A stretch of 64,000 nucleotides of DNA from Planococcus sp. MER TA 32b (GCA_023715185.1 JAMCAN010000001.1:1240001-1304000), one strand, 5' to 3'; shown: positions 1 to 9,407, numbered from the stretch's first letter. The notes: generated from the letters alone by a model not told the origin. Numbers and translations: made by a program.

Positions 1-1
1 C

Positions 2-148
2 GTCAGACTGACTGAGGACGCCATCCTTGTCCAGACCGGCAAAGGAATCCTGGCGATAACCGAATTGCAGCCGGCAGGCAAAAAACGGATGTCGGCCAAG
101 GACTATTTGACCGGACCTAAAATTCAGGCAGGAGATTTATTTGAATGA
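2..148 (+). CDS. fmt: Methionyl-tRNA formyltransferase, C-terminal end (partial)
   Basis: The window opens inside this gene; only the last 48 codons are visible, ending at the TGA at 146-148. Fmt formylates initiator Met-tRNA for translation start. The visible part is the C-terminal beta-barrel tail: it includes the stretch GILAITELQPAGKKRM and ends in KIQAGDLFE, both typical of Fmt C-termini. The stop overlaps the ATG of rsmB (ATGA), so the two are translationally coupled, as in the fmt-rsmB pair of other Bacillales. Identification rests on this short tail plus its neighbour. Confidence 0.85.
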   Translation, partial: VRLTEDAILVQTGKGILAITELQPAGKKRMSAKDYLTGPKIQAGDLFE

Positions 149-1491
149 AAAATAAAAAATTGCACGGCAATGTCCGAGACGCTGCATTATCAATCCTTTG
201 GGCAGTTGAAAACAAGCAGGCGTACAGCAACCTTCTTTTGCATCAAACGATTGAAAGCTACGGGATCTCAGCGAAAAACCGCGGCTTGCTGACAGAAATC
301 ACGTATGGCACGCTGCAGCATCAGATGACGCTGGATTATTATCTTGAACCATACCTGAAAGGCAAAATCGAGCCATGGGTCAAAACCTTATTGCGGATGT
401 CGCTGTATCAGATCGTTTACCTCGACCGCATCCCTTCCCATGCCGTTGTCCATGAGGCGGTTGAAATCGCCAAACGCCGCGGTCACGGTGGAGTCGCTTC
501 TTTAGTGAACGGGGTGCTCCGGTCCGTGCAGCGCAATGGTGTCCGGTCATTCAACGCTATTGCCGATCCCATCGAGAAAATTTCCATCGAGACGAGCCAT
601 CCGGCATGGATGATCAAACGCTGGGCTGAACAATTCGGGCTGGAAAAAACGCGTGAAATGGCTTTGGAGAACAATAAAATCCCATCACAGACAGTCCGGG
701 TGAATACCGTCCGCGCAACAGTGGAGGAAGCGATTGAAATGCTCAAATCCGAAGGGCTTGAAGCGGTTCCGAGTAAGATCATCCCTGAATGTCTTGTGGT
801 TACAGGCGGCCAGCCCGCCAGAACAGCCACATTTGAAAAAGGTTTCATCACGATCCAGGATGAGAGCTCGATGCTGCCTTCTTATGCATTGCAGCTTGAA
901 CCGGGCATGAAAGTCTTGGATATGTGCGCCGCACCGGGCGGGAAATCGACACATATCGCTGAAAAACTGAACAATAAAGGCGTACTCTATTCGATGGACC
1001 TCCATCCTCATAAAGTGAAATTGATCAGGGAATCCGCCGACCGTCTGGGCCATACCGTAATTGAAACCGATGTCGGAGACGGCAAGAAGAGTGTTGAACG
1101 CTTTGGCACAGAACAATTCGACCGTGTCCTTGTGGATGCCCCTTGCAGCGGCCTGGGTGTGATCAAACGGAAACCGGATATTAAATATACGAAAAAAGAA
1201 GAGGATTTCAGCAGGCTGCAGGAAATCCAGATTGAATTGCTGGGTCAGGCTGCGCAATTGCTGAAGCCGGAGGGCATATTGGTTTACAGTACCTGTACCG
1301 TGGATAATATGGAAAACCGCGGCACTGCTGAAAGGTTTTTGAAGGAACATCCGGATATGGAAAAAATCCAGGTTTCATTGCCTGAAGCGCTCGGCGTTAA
1401 ACATACCGGCTTTGTACAGGTATTTCCGCAGGATTTTGGAAGTGACGGATTTTTCATCGCCGCTTTCCGGAAGACTGGAACTGTTGAATAG
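145..1491 (+). CDS. rsmB: 16S rRNA m5C967 methyltransferase RsmB
   Basis: S-adenosylmethionine-dependent methyltransferase that makes 5-methylcytosine at position 967 of 16S rRNA. The 448-residue protein has the family's two parts: a NusB-like RNA-binding domain (about residues 8-130) and a Rossmann methyltransferase domain. Visible motifs are the SAM loop CAAPGGKST (261-269), DAPCSG (331-336) and YSTCT (381-385); Cys384 is the expected nucleophile and Cys334 the releasing cysteine. The start overlaps the fmt stop. In Bacillus subtilis, from memory, rlmN follows this gene; here only 37 bases separate it from prpC. Confidence 0.96.
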   Translation: MKNKKLHGNVRDAALSILWAVENKQAYSNLLLHQTIESYGISAKNRGLLTEITYGTLQHQMTLDYYLEPYLKGKIEPWVKTLLRMSLYQIVYLDRIPSHAVVHEAVEIAKRRGHGGVASLVNGVLRSVQRNGVRSFNAIADPIEKISIETSHPAWMIKRWAEQFGLEKTREMALENNKIPSQTVRVNTVRATVEEAIEMLKSEGLEAVPSKIIPECLVVTGGQPARTATFEKGFITIQDESSMLPSYALQLEPGMKVLDMCAAPGGKSTHIAEKLNNKGVLYSMDLHPHKVKLIRESADRLGHTVIETDVGDGKKSVERFGTEQFDRVLVDAPCSGLGVIKRKPDIKYTKKEEDFSRLQEIQIELLGQAAQLLKPEGILVYSTCTVDNMENRGTAERFLKEHPDMEKIQVSLPEALGVKHTGFVQVFPQDFGSDGFFIAAFRKTGTVE

Positions 1492-1528
1492 TCAGTGAAT
1501 CGAATTGACGTGGGATGAGGTGTAGAAA

Positions 1529-2281
1529 TTGTTGTTTCAATATGTCATGGAAAGTGATACAGGAAAAAAGCGGGAAGTGAACGAGGACCGTGTAGCGGTC
1601 CTCAAAAGGTCTGATGGGCTGCTGCTGGCGCTGGTTGCTGACGGAATGGGCGGCCATAATGCAGGTGATGTCGCCAGTGAAATGACTGTTGCTGCTTTGA
1701 GTGAATTGTTTTTGGAAGCCGACAGTGAAAATTTCATTTCTTCGGCGAGCAAAAAAAGATGGCTTGATGAAAAAATCCGTTTCATCAACAGAGAAGTCTA
1801 TAATTACGCCGGGGACCATCCTGAATGCAAGGGTATGGGAACGACATTGATTGCCGCTTTGATAGAAAAAAGTTTTTGTATAATCTGCCATATCGGGGAC
1901 AGCCGGGTGTACACATTCAACGGCAAAGCTGAGCAGATAACGCGGGACCATTCCTATGTCAATGTGCTGGTTGATAACGGGGAAATCAGCGAAGAAGAAG
2001 CGGAAGACCATCCGAAAAAGAACTGGATTGTGCGCGCGCTTGGCACAGAAGCGGGCATCGAAGGGGAGATGATCGAGCTCGAACTCAGCGATTCTTCCTA
2101 TCTGCTGATCTGTTCAGACGGTCTCAGCAATAAAGTCTCCAAAGAAGAAATTGCGGAAATAATCAGTTCCCCTTCAGCTTTATCGCAAAAAGGGAAAGAC
2201 CTCGTTGATCTCGCCAATGACAAGGGCGGAGAAGATAATATTTCGTTTGTTCTTCTTGCCTCGAAAGCTGGGGAGGTGTAA
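1529..2281 (+). CDS. prpC: PP2C-type protein phosphatase PrpC (Stp)
   Basis: Metal-dependent Ser/Thr phosphatase that reverses PrkC phosphorylation. The 250-residue protein is a single PP2C domain. Metal-binding motifs are visible: NED (18-20), VADGMGGHNAG (36-46, Asp38), HIGDSR (121-126), SDG (196-198, Asp197) and GGEDN (233-237, Asp236). It probably starts with TTG at 1529, preceded by GAGGTG; the next in-frame ATG (codon 7) would shorten the N-terminal strand before the NED motif. The stop is two bases before the prkC ATG, so phosphatase and kinase form one transcript. Confidence 0.95.
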   Translation: MLFQYVMESDTGKKREVNEDRVAVLKRSDGLLLALVADGMGGHNAGDVASEMTVAALSELFLEADSENFISSASKKRWLDEKIRFINREVYNYAGDHPECKGMGTTLIAALIEKSFCIICHIGDSRVYTFNGKAEQITRDHSYVNVLVDNGEISEEEAEDHPKKNWIVRALGTEAGIEGEMIELELSDSSYLLICSDGLSNKVSKEEIAEIISSPSALSQKGKDLVDLANDKGGEDNISFVLLASKAGEV

Positions 2282-2283
2282 AT

Positions 2284-4266
2284 ATGTTGATCGGCAGAAA
2301 TATCAATGGCCGTTATAAGATCAAGGAATTGATCGGCGGAGGCGGCATGTCGAATGTCTATCTGGCCCATGATATGATTTTGGACCGCGACATCGCCATC
2401 AAAATGCTGCGCTATGATTTTTCGAATGAAGAAGAGCTCCGCAGAAGATTCCAGCGGGAAGCCTTATCGACCACAAGCCTGGCTCATCCGAATATCGTGA
2501 ATATATTCGATGTAGGGGAAGATGGTGCAATTCCATATTTGGTAATGGAATATGTACCCGGAAAAACATTAAAAGAATACATAATCGAACATTCACCGAT
2601 TGCGCCTGAACGCGCAGTGAAGATTATGAAGCAATTGGCATCCGCTTTGGCGCATGCCCATCATAACCAAATTGTCCACCGCGATATTAAACCGCAGAAC
2701 ATACTGATGGACGAAGACGGCAATGTGAAAATTTCCGATTTCGGAATTGCGATGGCTTTGAGCGCAACATCCTATACTCAAACCAATTCGGTGCTGGGCA
2801 CTGTCCATTATCTTTCACCTGAGCAGGCGCGCGGCGGCAACGCTACGAAAAAGTCGGATATTTATTCCCTGGGGATTGTGATGTATGAATTGCTGACAGG
2901 CAGATTGCCGTTTTCAGGTGAATCAGCAGTTTCGATCGCTTTGAAGCATTTGCAGACGGAAACTCCGTCACTTCGCGAAATCGTGCCCACTATTCCGCAA
3001 AGCCTGGAAAATGTCGTTTTGAAAGCCACGGCGAAAAATGCACAGCATCGATATCAGTCGGCGGATGAAATGGATGAGGATCTGTCTACCGTTTTATTGC
3101 CTGAGCGATTGAACGAACCCAAATTTGCTGTTCCGATAGATGAAGACGCGACACGCGCGATGCCGGCCATTAAAGATGCGTCGCCTTACGTCAACGCGGA
3201 AGAAACGATCACCAGCGGCCCTGTTAAAGCCAAAGGGGGCAAGGCGAATAAAAAGCAAGCTCCGCCAAAGAAAGAAAAGAAAAAGAAACTGCCATTGATT
3301 ATCGGCATAGTGCTTTTTCTTGTAATAGCCGGTCTATCTGTCGCTCTGGCATTCCCGGATCTTTTCGGTCCAAAACAGGCAGCTGTTCCTGACGTATCAG
3401 GTATGGAACGGGAAGAAGCGATAGAGGAGCTGGAATCGAATGGTTTTGTTATTGGCGAAGAACGGGAACGTTATTCCGAGGATGTTGAGGAAGGCGCGGT
3501 AATACGGACTATTCCTGAAGCCGGTAAAATGAGAACGGTGGAATCGAAAATTCAATTGTATTTGAGCCTCGGCAAAGAATCTGCTGAAATGGCGGATTAT
3601 GTCGGCCGCAATATCGACCAGACGATGGAACTTCTTGATGCGCGTGATTTTCTTTCTGTCACGCCGACAGAGGAATTTTCGGATCGGCCAGCTGGAGAAA
3701 TTCTGGAACAGAGCCCTGAAGCCGGAAGTGACATCATTCCAAGTGAAACGGAAATAGAATTTATCGTGAGTAAAGGGAAAGATATGCGTCAGGTTGACGA
3801 CTTGTCGGGACTTGATGAGACGGCGCTAAGTGAATATGCCCGCTCTACAGGTTTTCATATCAACATTGTGGGGGATGAGCCGTCAAGTGAGGCGGAAGCT
3901 GGAACAGTGCTGTCACAGACTCCGGCGGCTGGCAGCGAATTGGAAGCAGGCGGCGCGATTGATGTGGTGCTGTCATCCGGACCGCCGGCATTGCCGCAAA
4001 AAACATATATTCATACAGTCCGCATCCCGTATGAACCTGAAACGCCGGCGGAAGATGGCGAGGATCCGGCAGAACAGACGGTTCAGATTTATATTCAGGA
4101 TGAAACCCGCACAATGGCTGAGCCTGTCGAAGAATTTACAATCACGGAAGATTCCGAGCGGCGGATCCAATTGCAGATCACTGAAGGAAATCGGGCAGTT
4201 TACCGTATCGTCCGTGATGAAAGAGTGATCGCTGAAGAAACGATTGAATACAATAATGTGGAGTAA
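2284..4266 (+). CDS. prkC: Membrane Ser/Thr kinase PrkC with PASTA domains
   Basis: Eukaryotic-type Ser/Thr kinase that senses cell-wall fragments. The 660-residue protein has a cytoplasmic kinase domain (about 11-275) with glycine loop GGGGMSNV, catalytic Lys40, HRDIKPQN (132-139, Asp134), DFG (152-154) and SPE (178-180). A lysine-rich linker leads to one membrane helix (about 332-356). Three extracellular PASTA repeats follow (about 362-570), then a C-terminal extracellular domain of about 85 residues, as in B. subtilis PrkC. PASTA domains bind peptidoglycan or lipid II in characterised homologues. It follows prpC by two bases and is followed by rsgA, a known PrkC target in Bacillus. Confidence 0.97.
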   Translation: MLIGRNINGRYKIKELIGGGGMSNVYLAHDMILDRDIAIKMLRYDFSNEEELRRRFQREALSTTSLAHPNIVNIFDVGEDGAIPYLVMEYVPGKTLKEYIIEHSPIAPERAVKIMKQLASALAHAHHNQIVHRDIKPQNILMDEDGNVKISDFGIAMALSATSYTQTNSVLGTVHYLSPEQARGGNATKKSDIYSLGIVMYELLTGRLPFSGESAVSIALKHLQTETPSLREIVPTIPQSLENVVLKATAKNAQHRYQSADEMDEDLSTVLLPERLNEPKFAVPIDEDATRAMPAIKDASPYVNAEETITSGPVKAKGGKANKKQAPPKKEKKKKLPLIIGIVLFLVIAGLSVALAFPDLFGPKQAAVPDVSGMEREEAIEELESNGFVIGEERERYSEDVEEGAVIRTIPEAGKMRTVESKIQLYLSLGKESAEMADYVGRNIDQTMELLDARDFLSVTPTEEFSDRPAGEILEQSPEAGSDIIPSETEIEFIVSKGKDMRQVDDLSGLDETALSEYARSTGFHINIVGDEPSSEAEAGTVLSQTPAAGSELEAGGAIDVVLSSGPPALPQKTYIHTVRIPYEPETPAEDGEDPAEQTVQIYIQDETRTMAEPVEEFTITEDSERRIQLQITEGNRAVYRIVRDERVIAEETIEYNNVE

Positions 4267-4280
4267 AAAGGAGGAAACGT

Positions 4281-5177
4281 ATGCCGAAAGGTCAAATAAG
4301 AAAAGCGCTCAGCGGATTTTATTATGTATTGGACGAAGACGGGAAGCGTTACATCCAATGCCGTGGCCGCGGAGTATTCCGCAATAGGCAGATCTCGCCG
4401 TTGGTGGGAGATTTTGTGGATTATAAAGCGGACAATGATTTGGAAGGGACAATTTTGCACGTGTATGAGCGCAAAAACGAACTCGTCCGTCCGCCGATAG
4501 CAAATATCGACCAGGCAATTCTTGTTTTTTCGGCAAAACAACCGGATTTTCATCCATTATTATTGGACCGGTTTTTAACTGCCATCGAAGCTCATGATAT
4601 TCAGCCAGTCATTTGCCTGACCAAAATGGATTTGGTGAATGAAGAGGAAAGATCGTCGATCATGGAATATACAGCGGATTATGAGAAGATCGGCTATGAA
4701 GTCATTCCGACTTTCATCGATGATCCGGATCTTCAGCAGCGGCTCATGCCGGTGCTTGAAGGCAAAACCAGTGTGCTGGCCGGTCAGTCCGGTGTCGGTA
4801 AATCGACAATGCTGAACACGATCCTGCCTTCGCTGGAACTGAAGACGGATGACATTTCAAAAGCATTGAACCGTGGCAAGCATACGACCCGCCACGTTGA
4901 ATTGATTGAAGTGAACAGCGGTCTGTTGGCGGATACGCCAGGATTCAGCTCTTTCGATTTTGATACAATTGAAAAAGAAGAACTGTCAGGCTGCTTCCCT
5001 GAAATGGCTGAAAGATCGAATGCCTGCAAATTCAGGGAATGCCTGCATCTGAATGAACCTAAATGCGCCATCAAGGCGGCAGTTGATTCCGGAGAAATCC
5101 CGGAATATCGTTATAAGCATTATTTGAAATTCCTGGAAGAAATCATGACGAGAAAGCCGAGGTATTCCAATGATTAA
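4281..5177 (+). CDS. rsgA: Small ribosomal subunit maturation GTPase RsgA (CpgA)
   Basis: Circularly permuted GTPase that acts late in 30S subunit assembly. The 298 residues match the B. subtilis length. Order of parts: N-terminal OB fold (about 1-70), permuted G domain with G4 TKMD (114-117) before G1 GQSGVGKST (168-176) and G3 DTPGFSS (218-224), then a zinc site formed by Cys249, Cys254, His256 and Cys262. A good Shine-Dalgarno (AGGAGG) precedes the ATG. Its last eight bases overlap rpe. Confidence 0.97.
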   Translation: MPKGQIRKALSGFYYVLDEDGKRYIQCRGRGVFRNRQISPLVGDFVDYKADNDLEGTILHVYERKNELVRPPIANIDQAILVFSAKQPDFHPLLLDRFLTAIEAHDIQPVICLTKMDLVNEEERSSIMEYTADYEKIGYEVIPTFIDDPDLQQRLMPVLEGKTSVLAGQSGVGKSTMLNTILPSLELKTDDISKALNRGKHTTRHVELIEVNSGLLADTPGFSSFDFDTIEKEELSGCFPEMAERSNACKFRECLHLNEPKCAIKAAVDSGEIPEYRYKHYLKFLEEIMTRKPRYSND

Positions 5178-5835
5178 AATTGCACCGTCGATATTGGCCG
5201 CAGACTTTTCGAAGCTGGGCGAAGAAGTGTTGGAAGTTGAAAAAGCTGGAGCAGACTGGATTCACATCGATGTGATGGATGGCCATTTTGTGCCGAATAT
5301 TTCATTTGGCGCGGCCGTCATGGGAGCTTTACGCCCGCTGACAAAATTGCCGTTCGATGTCCATTTGATGATTGAAAACGCAGACCGTTATATAGAAGAT
5401 TTTGCGAAAGCGGGAGCGGATTACATCACTGTACATGTGGAGGCATGCCCGCATCTGCACAGGACCATCCAATTGATCCGCTCATTTGGAGTGAAACCGG
5501 GTGTTGTCTTAAACCCTCATACGCCTGTGGAAGCGATTCTGCCGATTTTAGAGGATATTGATTTAGTGCTGTTCATGACAGTCAACCCTGGGTTTGGCGG
5601 TCAGAAATTTATAGGTTCCGTTCTGCCGAAAGTCGAACAGCTTGCTGAAATCATTAAAGAAAAAGGTCTCGATATCGACATCGAAATCGACGGCGGCATC
5701 AATGAGGAAACAATTGTTGACTGTGCCAAAGCTGGTGCCAATGTATTTGTTGCCGGATCTGCGATTTACGGTAATGCTGACCGGGCTAAAGCCTTGCAAA
5801 GCATCAAAAAGGCTGGCCAAGAGGCGATTTCGTGA
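5170..5835 (+). CDS. rpe: Ribulose-phosphate 3-epimerase
   Basis: Interconverts ribulose 5-phosphate and xylulose 5-phosphate in the pentose phosphate pathway. The 221-residue TIM barrel has the expected metal and catalytic residues: Ser7 in APSILAADF, His32 and Asp34 in HIDVMDG, His65 in DVHLMIEN, the phosphate loop NPGFGGQ (139-145) and Asp174 in EIDGGI. The ATG lies eight bases inside rsgA, and the stop overlaps the thiN GTG, so all three are coupled. Confidence 0.97.
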   Translation: MIKIAPSILAADFSKLGEEVLEVEKAGADWIHIDVMDGHFVPNISFGAAVMGALRPLTKLPFDVHLMIENADRYIEDFAKAGADYITVHVEACPHLHRTIQLIRSFGVKPGVVLNPHTPVEAILPILEDIDLVLFMTVNPGFGGQKFIGSVLPKVEQLAEIIKEKGLDIDIEIDGGINEETIVDCAKAGANVFVAGSAIYGNADRAKALQSIKKAGQEAIS

Positions 5836-6473
5836 AGGTCATCATCATAGCAGGAGGTCCGGCAAGCGAATTGCCGGACTTTTCAATATGGCCGGAAGAT
5901 ACGTTCATCGGAGTTGATGCAGGAACAATCGCCCTTCTGGATAAAGGCATTGTGCCTTCTGCGGCAGTGGGTGATTTTGACTCTGTTTCAAGAGAGCAAT
6001 TCGACAGGATCAGAAAGGTTTTTCCGGATCTTCAACCGGCTTTGGCGGATAAAGACGAGACGGATACCGAATTGGCGCTGGCGGAAGCGATGGCCTATGA
6101 TCCTGAAGCTGTTATCATCACAGGCGTCACAGGCGGCCGTCTGGATCATTATATGAGCGCTTTGCATGCGATATACAGCTTCCACCTGAAGTACCCTGGA
6201 ACCCGATTTTACCTGATCAATAAACAGAACCGAATCCGATTTCTGGAAGCGGGCAGCCATGAAATCCTGCGGAACGGCCTATACCGCTATATTTCCTTTT
6301 ATCCGTTCACGGAGGAAATCAAAGGTTTCAATTTGAAGGGGTTTAAATACGAAGTAGCGGATGAAACGATTCCTTTCGGATCCACACGTTTCATCAGCAA
6401 CGAACTTGAACATGCGGGAGTTGTCTCTTTTATAGAAGGAAACTGCATCATGATTGAGAGTGCGGATGAATAG
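5832..6473 (+). CDS. thiN: Thiamine pyrophosphokinase
   Basis: Transfers pyrophosphate from ATP to thiamine, giving the cofactor thiamine diphosphate. The 213-residue protein matches the ThiN/YloS family: an N-terminal Rossmann-like half with GVDAGT and the acidic [11 protein letters not shown] segment, [10 protein letters not shown] in the middle, and a C-terminal beta-rich thiamine-binding half. It starts with GTG at 5832, overlapping the rpe stop by four bases (GTGA). It ends the operon; no obvious terminator follows, only repeat island 1. Confidence 0.93.
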   Translation: MKVIIIAGGPASELPDFSIWPEDTFIGVDAGTIALLDKGIVPSAAVGDFDSVSREQFDRIRKVFPDLQPALADKDETDTELALAEAMAYDPEAVIITGVTGGRLDHYMSALHAIYSFHLKYPGTRFYLINKQNRIRFLEAGSHEILRNGLYRYISFYPFTEEIKGFNLKGFKYEVADETIPFGSTRFISNELEHAGVVSFIEGNCIMIESADE

Positions 6474-6512
6474 CAGTTGTTGGGCAGGTCGAATTTAAGG
6501 ATCAGGTTTATA

Positions 6513-6694
6513 CGACGCTTCGGCGCTTTGGACAGTGCAAAGATTATGCTCCTGCGCATTGCTCGTCACAAAGGATGCGCCATCTTCGTATGGCGAACCT
6601 TGCCTTCCGCAATAAGCCGAGAAGACTACTCTTATTCTGCTTCGTCGGCATTCGCCTGCTCCGGCGGCGCGCCGGCGCTAGAGAAATCTCTATA
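6513..6694. repeat. Repeat island 1: inverted module D interrupted by a B-like insert
   Basis: This non-coding GC-rich block is the reverse complement of the block at about 40386-40502. Shared landmarks are CGCTTCGGCGCTT near 6515, CAATAAGCCGAGAAGA (about 6610-6625), GGCGCGCC (about 6666-6673) and CTATAGATAT (about 6690-6699). In the 40 kb copy, CTTTGTCC and CGGCTTATTG are close together. Here about 55 bases intervene (about 6546-6600), starting ATGCTCCTGCGCATTGCTCG, which resembles module B. No reading frame here has a ribosome-binding site or recognisable product. Confidence 0.7.
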
Positions 6695-6844
6695 GATATG
6701 GAGCAAAACAGCGGAGACAGGTATTAGGCACTGCATATAGTAAATCCTAATAATCGTGCTCCTGCATCGCTGCGCTGCTTCGTCGCAAAGACTTAGCCTC
6801 GCACGCTTCGGCTAATGTCTTCGGAGCTGTTTTGCGGAATATAG
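6695..6844. repeat. Repeat island 1: inverted module A with module B inside
   Basis: The block is bounded by inverted termini: GATATGGAGCAAAACAGC at 6695-6712 and GCTGTTTTGCGGAATAT at about 6826-6842. These match, reversed, the two ends of module A at 24729-24936, 40036-40202 and 50032-50166. The usual module A centre is missing. The inside holds a module B copy at 6756-6821 (GTGCTCCTGCATCGCTGCGC to AATGTCTT). The remaining bases to 6905 are AT-rich with no gene. Confidence 0.72.
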
Positions 6845-6912
6845 CGTTTGGAATTACTCCTAACTTATAGAGAATATTTAGTTCAACTTATATAGAAAGA
6901 AAAATCCCCACG

Positions 6913-6950
6913 AAAAAATGCCAGGCTGACAATTGTCAGACCTGGCATTA
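6913..6950 (-). terminator. Intrinsic terminator of rpmB
   Basis: Read on the minus strand, a perfect-ended stem (ATGCCAGG pairing with CCTGGCAT, extended through TCTGACAATTGTCAG) is followed by six T. It lies 14 bases past the rpmB stop. Confidence 0.92.
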
Positions 6951-6963
6951 ATCATGAGAACGA

Positions 6964-7152
6964 TTAAACGCGCTCAACTTTTCCTGATTTCAATGCTCTT
7001 GCAGAAACCCAAACACGCTTCGGTTTGCCGTCAACAAGGATGCGAACTTTTTGAAGGTTTGCTCCCCATGTACGTTTTGTCGAATTCATTGCGTGTGAAC
7101 GAGCATTTCCGGCGCGAGCTTTACGTCCGCTTACTGCACATACTTTAGCCAT
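6964..7152 (-). CDS. rpmB: 50S ribosomal protein L28
   Basis: A 62-residue basic ribosomal protein, the usual length for Firmicutes L28. It begins [20 protein letters not shown] and contains [13 protein letters not shown], both family hallmarks. It has no zinc-type CxxC pairs, so it is the cysteine-poor form. It is the only minus-strand gene in the window and is transcribed away from the Asp23-like gene. An AGGAGG ribosome-binding site precedes the ATG, with a good promoter upstream and a strong terminator downstream, so it is monocistronic. In Bacillus it sits in the same place between thiN/spoVM and yloU. Confidence 0.97.
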   Translation of the reverse strand: MAKVCAVSGRKARAGNARSHAMNSTKRTWGANLQKVRILVDGKPKRVWVSARALKSGKVERV

Positions 7153-7227
7153 GTAAGTACCTCCTCACAAGTGAAGCTGAAAATTATGATAGAATTTCAG
7201 TTCGTTTTTCATTTCACATACTTTAAT

Positions 7228-7256
7228 AATTTACCATAGACATTTGGCGTTTGCAA
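7228..7256 (-). promoter_or_regulatory. Predicted sigma-A promoter of rpmB
   Basis: On the minus strand, TTGCAA (7251-7256), a 17-base spacer and TAAATT (7228-7233), about 75 bases before the rpmB start. Confidence 0.6.
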
Positions 7257-7373
7257 CTAATTTTGACACCCTTTAAAGAAAAAAACCTTTACACCTAAAA
7301 ACGTCCGCTTTTCTTATATAGGGGTTTGTTGTAGAATGAAAAGAGTGAAATAGGACTCAAGGAGGAATTCTTA

Positions 7374-7736
7374 ATGTCGATTGAAATAAAAAATGACTAT
7401 GGTCAAATCGATATTTCCAATGATGTGATTGCTCAAATCGCTGGCGGAGCAGCAATCGAATGTTACGGCATTGTCGGAATGGCAACAAAACATCAAATAC
7501 GCGACGGCCTTACTGATATTTTAAGAAAAGAGAACTTTGCCAAAGGTGTCATCGTGCGCCAGGAAGGCTCTGATCTTAATATAGACATGTACGTGATCAT
7601 CAGCTACGGCACGAAAATATCGGAAGTCGCATACCAGGTTCAGTCAAAAGTGAAGTACACCATTACAAAAACACTCGGTATGCCTGTAAAGGCTGTAAAT
7701 ATCTATGTTCAAGGAGTTCGTGTCACGAACCCGTAG
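7374..7736 (+). CDS. Asp23/Gls24 family envelope stress protein (YloU)
   Basis: A 120-residue Asp23/Gls24 family protein (DUF322). Family features are the early ISNDVIAQIAGGAAIECYGI segment in two parts (ISNDVIAQIAG, then AAIECYGIVGM) and a conserved basic/aromatic C-terminal half. No signal peptide or membrane helix is seen, so it is cytosolic. Members affect cell-envelope homeostasis, and Asp23 of Staphylococcus lies beneath the membrane; the exact role of this paralogue is unknown. It is preceded by AAGGAGGA and followed 18 bases later by fakA, the usual pairing. Confidence 0.92.
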   Translation: MSIEIKNDYGQIDISNDVIAQIAGGAAIECYGIVGMATKHQIRDGLTDILRKENFAKGVIVRQEGSDLNIDMYVIISYGTKISEVAYQVQSKVKYTITKTLGMPVKAVNIYVQGVRVTNP

Positions 7737-7754
7737 GAGGAGGAAGAATCGGTT

Positions 7755-9407
7755 ATGAAGTCATTAAACGGAATTAAATTCGCGGAAATGGTGCAGATGG
7801 GTTCCCATCATTTGTTCCAAAACGCGGATTATGTAGATGCGTTAAACGTTTTTCCGGTGCCTGACGGCGACACGGGAACAAATATGAACTTATCCATGAC
7901 ATCAGGGGCTAAAGAAACGGAAGCGAATGTGCAGGAGCATATCGGCAAAACGGCTTCCGCTTTGTCAAAAGGCCTTTTGATGGGAGCGCGCGGGAATTCG
8001 GGCGTTATCCTTTCCCAATTATTCAGAGGCTTCAGCAAATCGATTGCCAATGAAAGTGAGTTATCGGCATCGAAATTGGCTGAGGCTTTTCAGCACGGAG
8101 TTGAAACGGCCTATAAAGCGGTGATGAAACCCGTTGAAGGGACAATTCTGACGGTCGCTAAAGATTCAGCAGCCAAAGGGATGGAATTGGCGAAAGACGA
8201 AACGGATATTATCGCCCTTTTTGAAGGCATCGTTACGGAAGCCAAAGCATCACTTGAACGGACCCCGGATCTTTTGCCGGTTCTGAAAGAAGTGGGCGTT
8301 GTCGACAGCGGCGGCCAAGGTCTTGTTTATGTATATGAAGGATTTTTAGCATCTCTTAAAGGCGAGGAACTGCCTGAGAAGCACGTCAATAATTCCATGA
8401 ATGACCTGGTCAGCGCAGAACATCACAAGAACATAGCCGGTTTCATGGACACAGCAGATATTGAATTCGGTTATTGCACGGAATTCATGGTGAAATTCGA
8501 AGACGGCAAAAAAGAATTCAATGAAGCGGAATTCCGTACGGATCTCAGTGCATACGGCGATTCACTTCTTGTCATCGCTGATGACGAAGTTGCGAAAATC
8601 CATATCCACTCGGAAGAACCGGGGAAAGTCCTTACATATGGCCAGGATTACGGCAGCCTGATCAGTATGAAAATCGAGAACATGCGCCAGCAGCATATCG
8701 ATATTGTCGGAGAAGACTTCAAAAAAGAAGGCAATAAGCAGGAAGCCGCTCATCCATATGCAGTTGTAACTGTTGCGATGGGCGAAGGCGTTGCGGAATT
8801 GCTGCGCAGCATAGGCGCATCTTATGTCATCGAAGGCGGCCAGACAATGAACCCGTCGACAGAAGATATCGTCAATGCCATCCGTTCGGTTTCAGCGGAA
8901 CGCGTCCTGATCTTGCCGAACAATAAAAACATCATCATGGCTGCGGAACAGGCAGCAGAAATTCTTGAAATTGAAGCTGCTGTCGTGCCAACAAAAGACG
9001 TACCTCAAGGAATGGCCGCTTTATTGGCATTCAATCCATCGGCGTCGGTCGAAGAGAACCGCGAAACAATGGCCGGTGCTTCACAGCATGTGAAATCAGG
9101 ATCGGTGACATTTGCGGTCCGGGATACATCAATTGATGGAATCACTATTAAAAAAGATGATTTCATGGGGATCTCTGAAGGCAAAATCGTCGTATCCGAC
9201 AAGAGCCTGGAAAGTGTGACTGAAGAATTAGCCAAGAAATTGATAGACGCTGATGCTGAAATCGTCACTATCCTATACGGACAAGATGTTACGGAAGACG
9301 ATGCGGAAAAACTTGGTGAATTCATCGAGTCGCTGAATGACGAAGTGGAAGTTGAAATCCATAACGGCAAACAGCCGCTTTATCCTTATATCATTTCAGT
9401 CGAATAG
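7755..9407 (+). CDS. fakA: Fatty acid kinase catalytic subunit FakA (YloV)
   Basis: DhaL-type kinase that phosphorylates exogenous fatty acids bound to a FakB carrier, giving acyl-phosphate for PlsY or PlsX. The 550-residue protein has an N-terminal DhaL ATP-binding domain (about 1-200) with NVFPVPDGDTGTNMN (31-45) and GARGNSGVILSQ. A central domain and a C-terminal DegV-like/FakB-interacting region follow. No fakB gene is in this window. It shares a transcript with the Asp23-like gene and is closed by a strong terminator. Confidence 0.95.
   Translation: MKSLNGIKFAEMVQMGSHHLFQNADYVDALNVFPVPDGDTGTNMNLSMTSGAKETEANVQEHIGKTASALSKGLLMGARGNSGVILSQLFRGFSKSIANESELSASKLAEAFQHGVETAYKAVMKPVEGTILTVAKDSAAKGMELAKDETDIIALFEGIVTEAKASLERTPDLLPVLKEVGVVDSGGQGLVYVYEGFLASLKGEELPEKHVNNSMNDLVSAEHHKNIAGFMDTADIEFGYCTEFMVKFEDGKKEFNEAEFRTDLSAYGDSLLVIADDEVAKIHIHSEEPGKVLTYGQDYGSLISMKIENMRQQHIDIVGEDFKKEGNKQEAAHPYAVVTVAMGEGVAELLRSIGASYVIEGGQTMNPSTEDIVNAIRSVSAERVLILPNNKNIIMAAEQAAEILEIEAAVVPTKDVPQGMAALLAFNPSASVEENRETMAGASQHVKSGSVTFAVRDTSIDGITIKKDDFMGISEGKIVVSDKSLESVTEELAKKLIDADAEIVTILYGQDVTEDDAEKLGEFIESLNDEVEVEIHNGKQPLYPYIISVE

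Noticed and set aside
685-1350. 221-codon open frame on the minus strand
   Set aside because: Antisense to rsmB with no ribosome-binding site or family resemblance.
6477-6695. 72-codon open frame in island 1
   Set aside because: Made of repeat module D, not preserved in the inverted copy at 40 kb and lacking a ribosome-binding site.
6474-6963. spoVM small gene between thiN and rpmB
   Set aside because: Searched for a 26-codon frame like the known SpoVM start; none found.
7280-7345. Promoter for the Asp23-like gene
   Set aside because: TTTACA and TAGAAT occur but at wrong spacings or with poor partners; a promoter must exist but I cannot place it.
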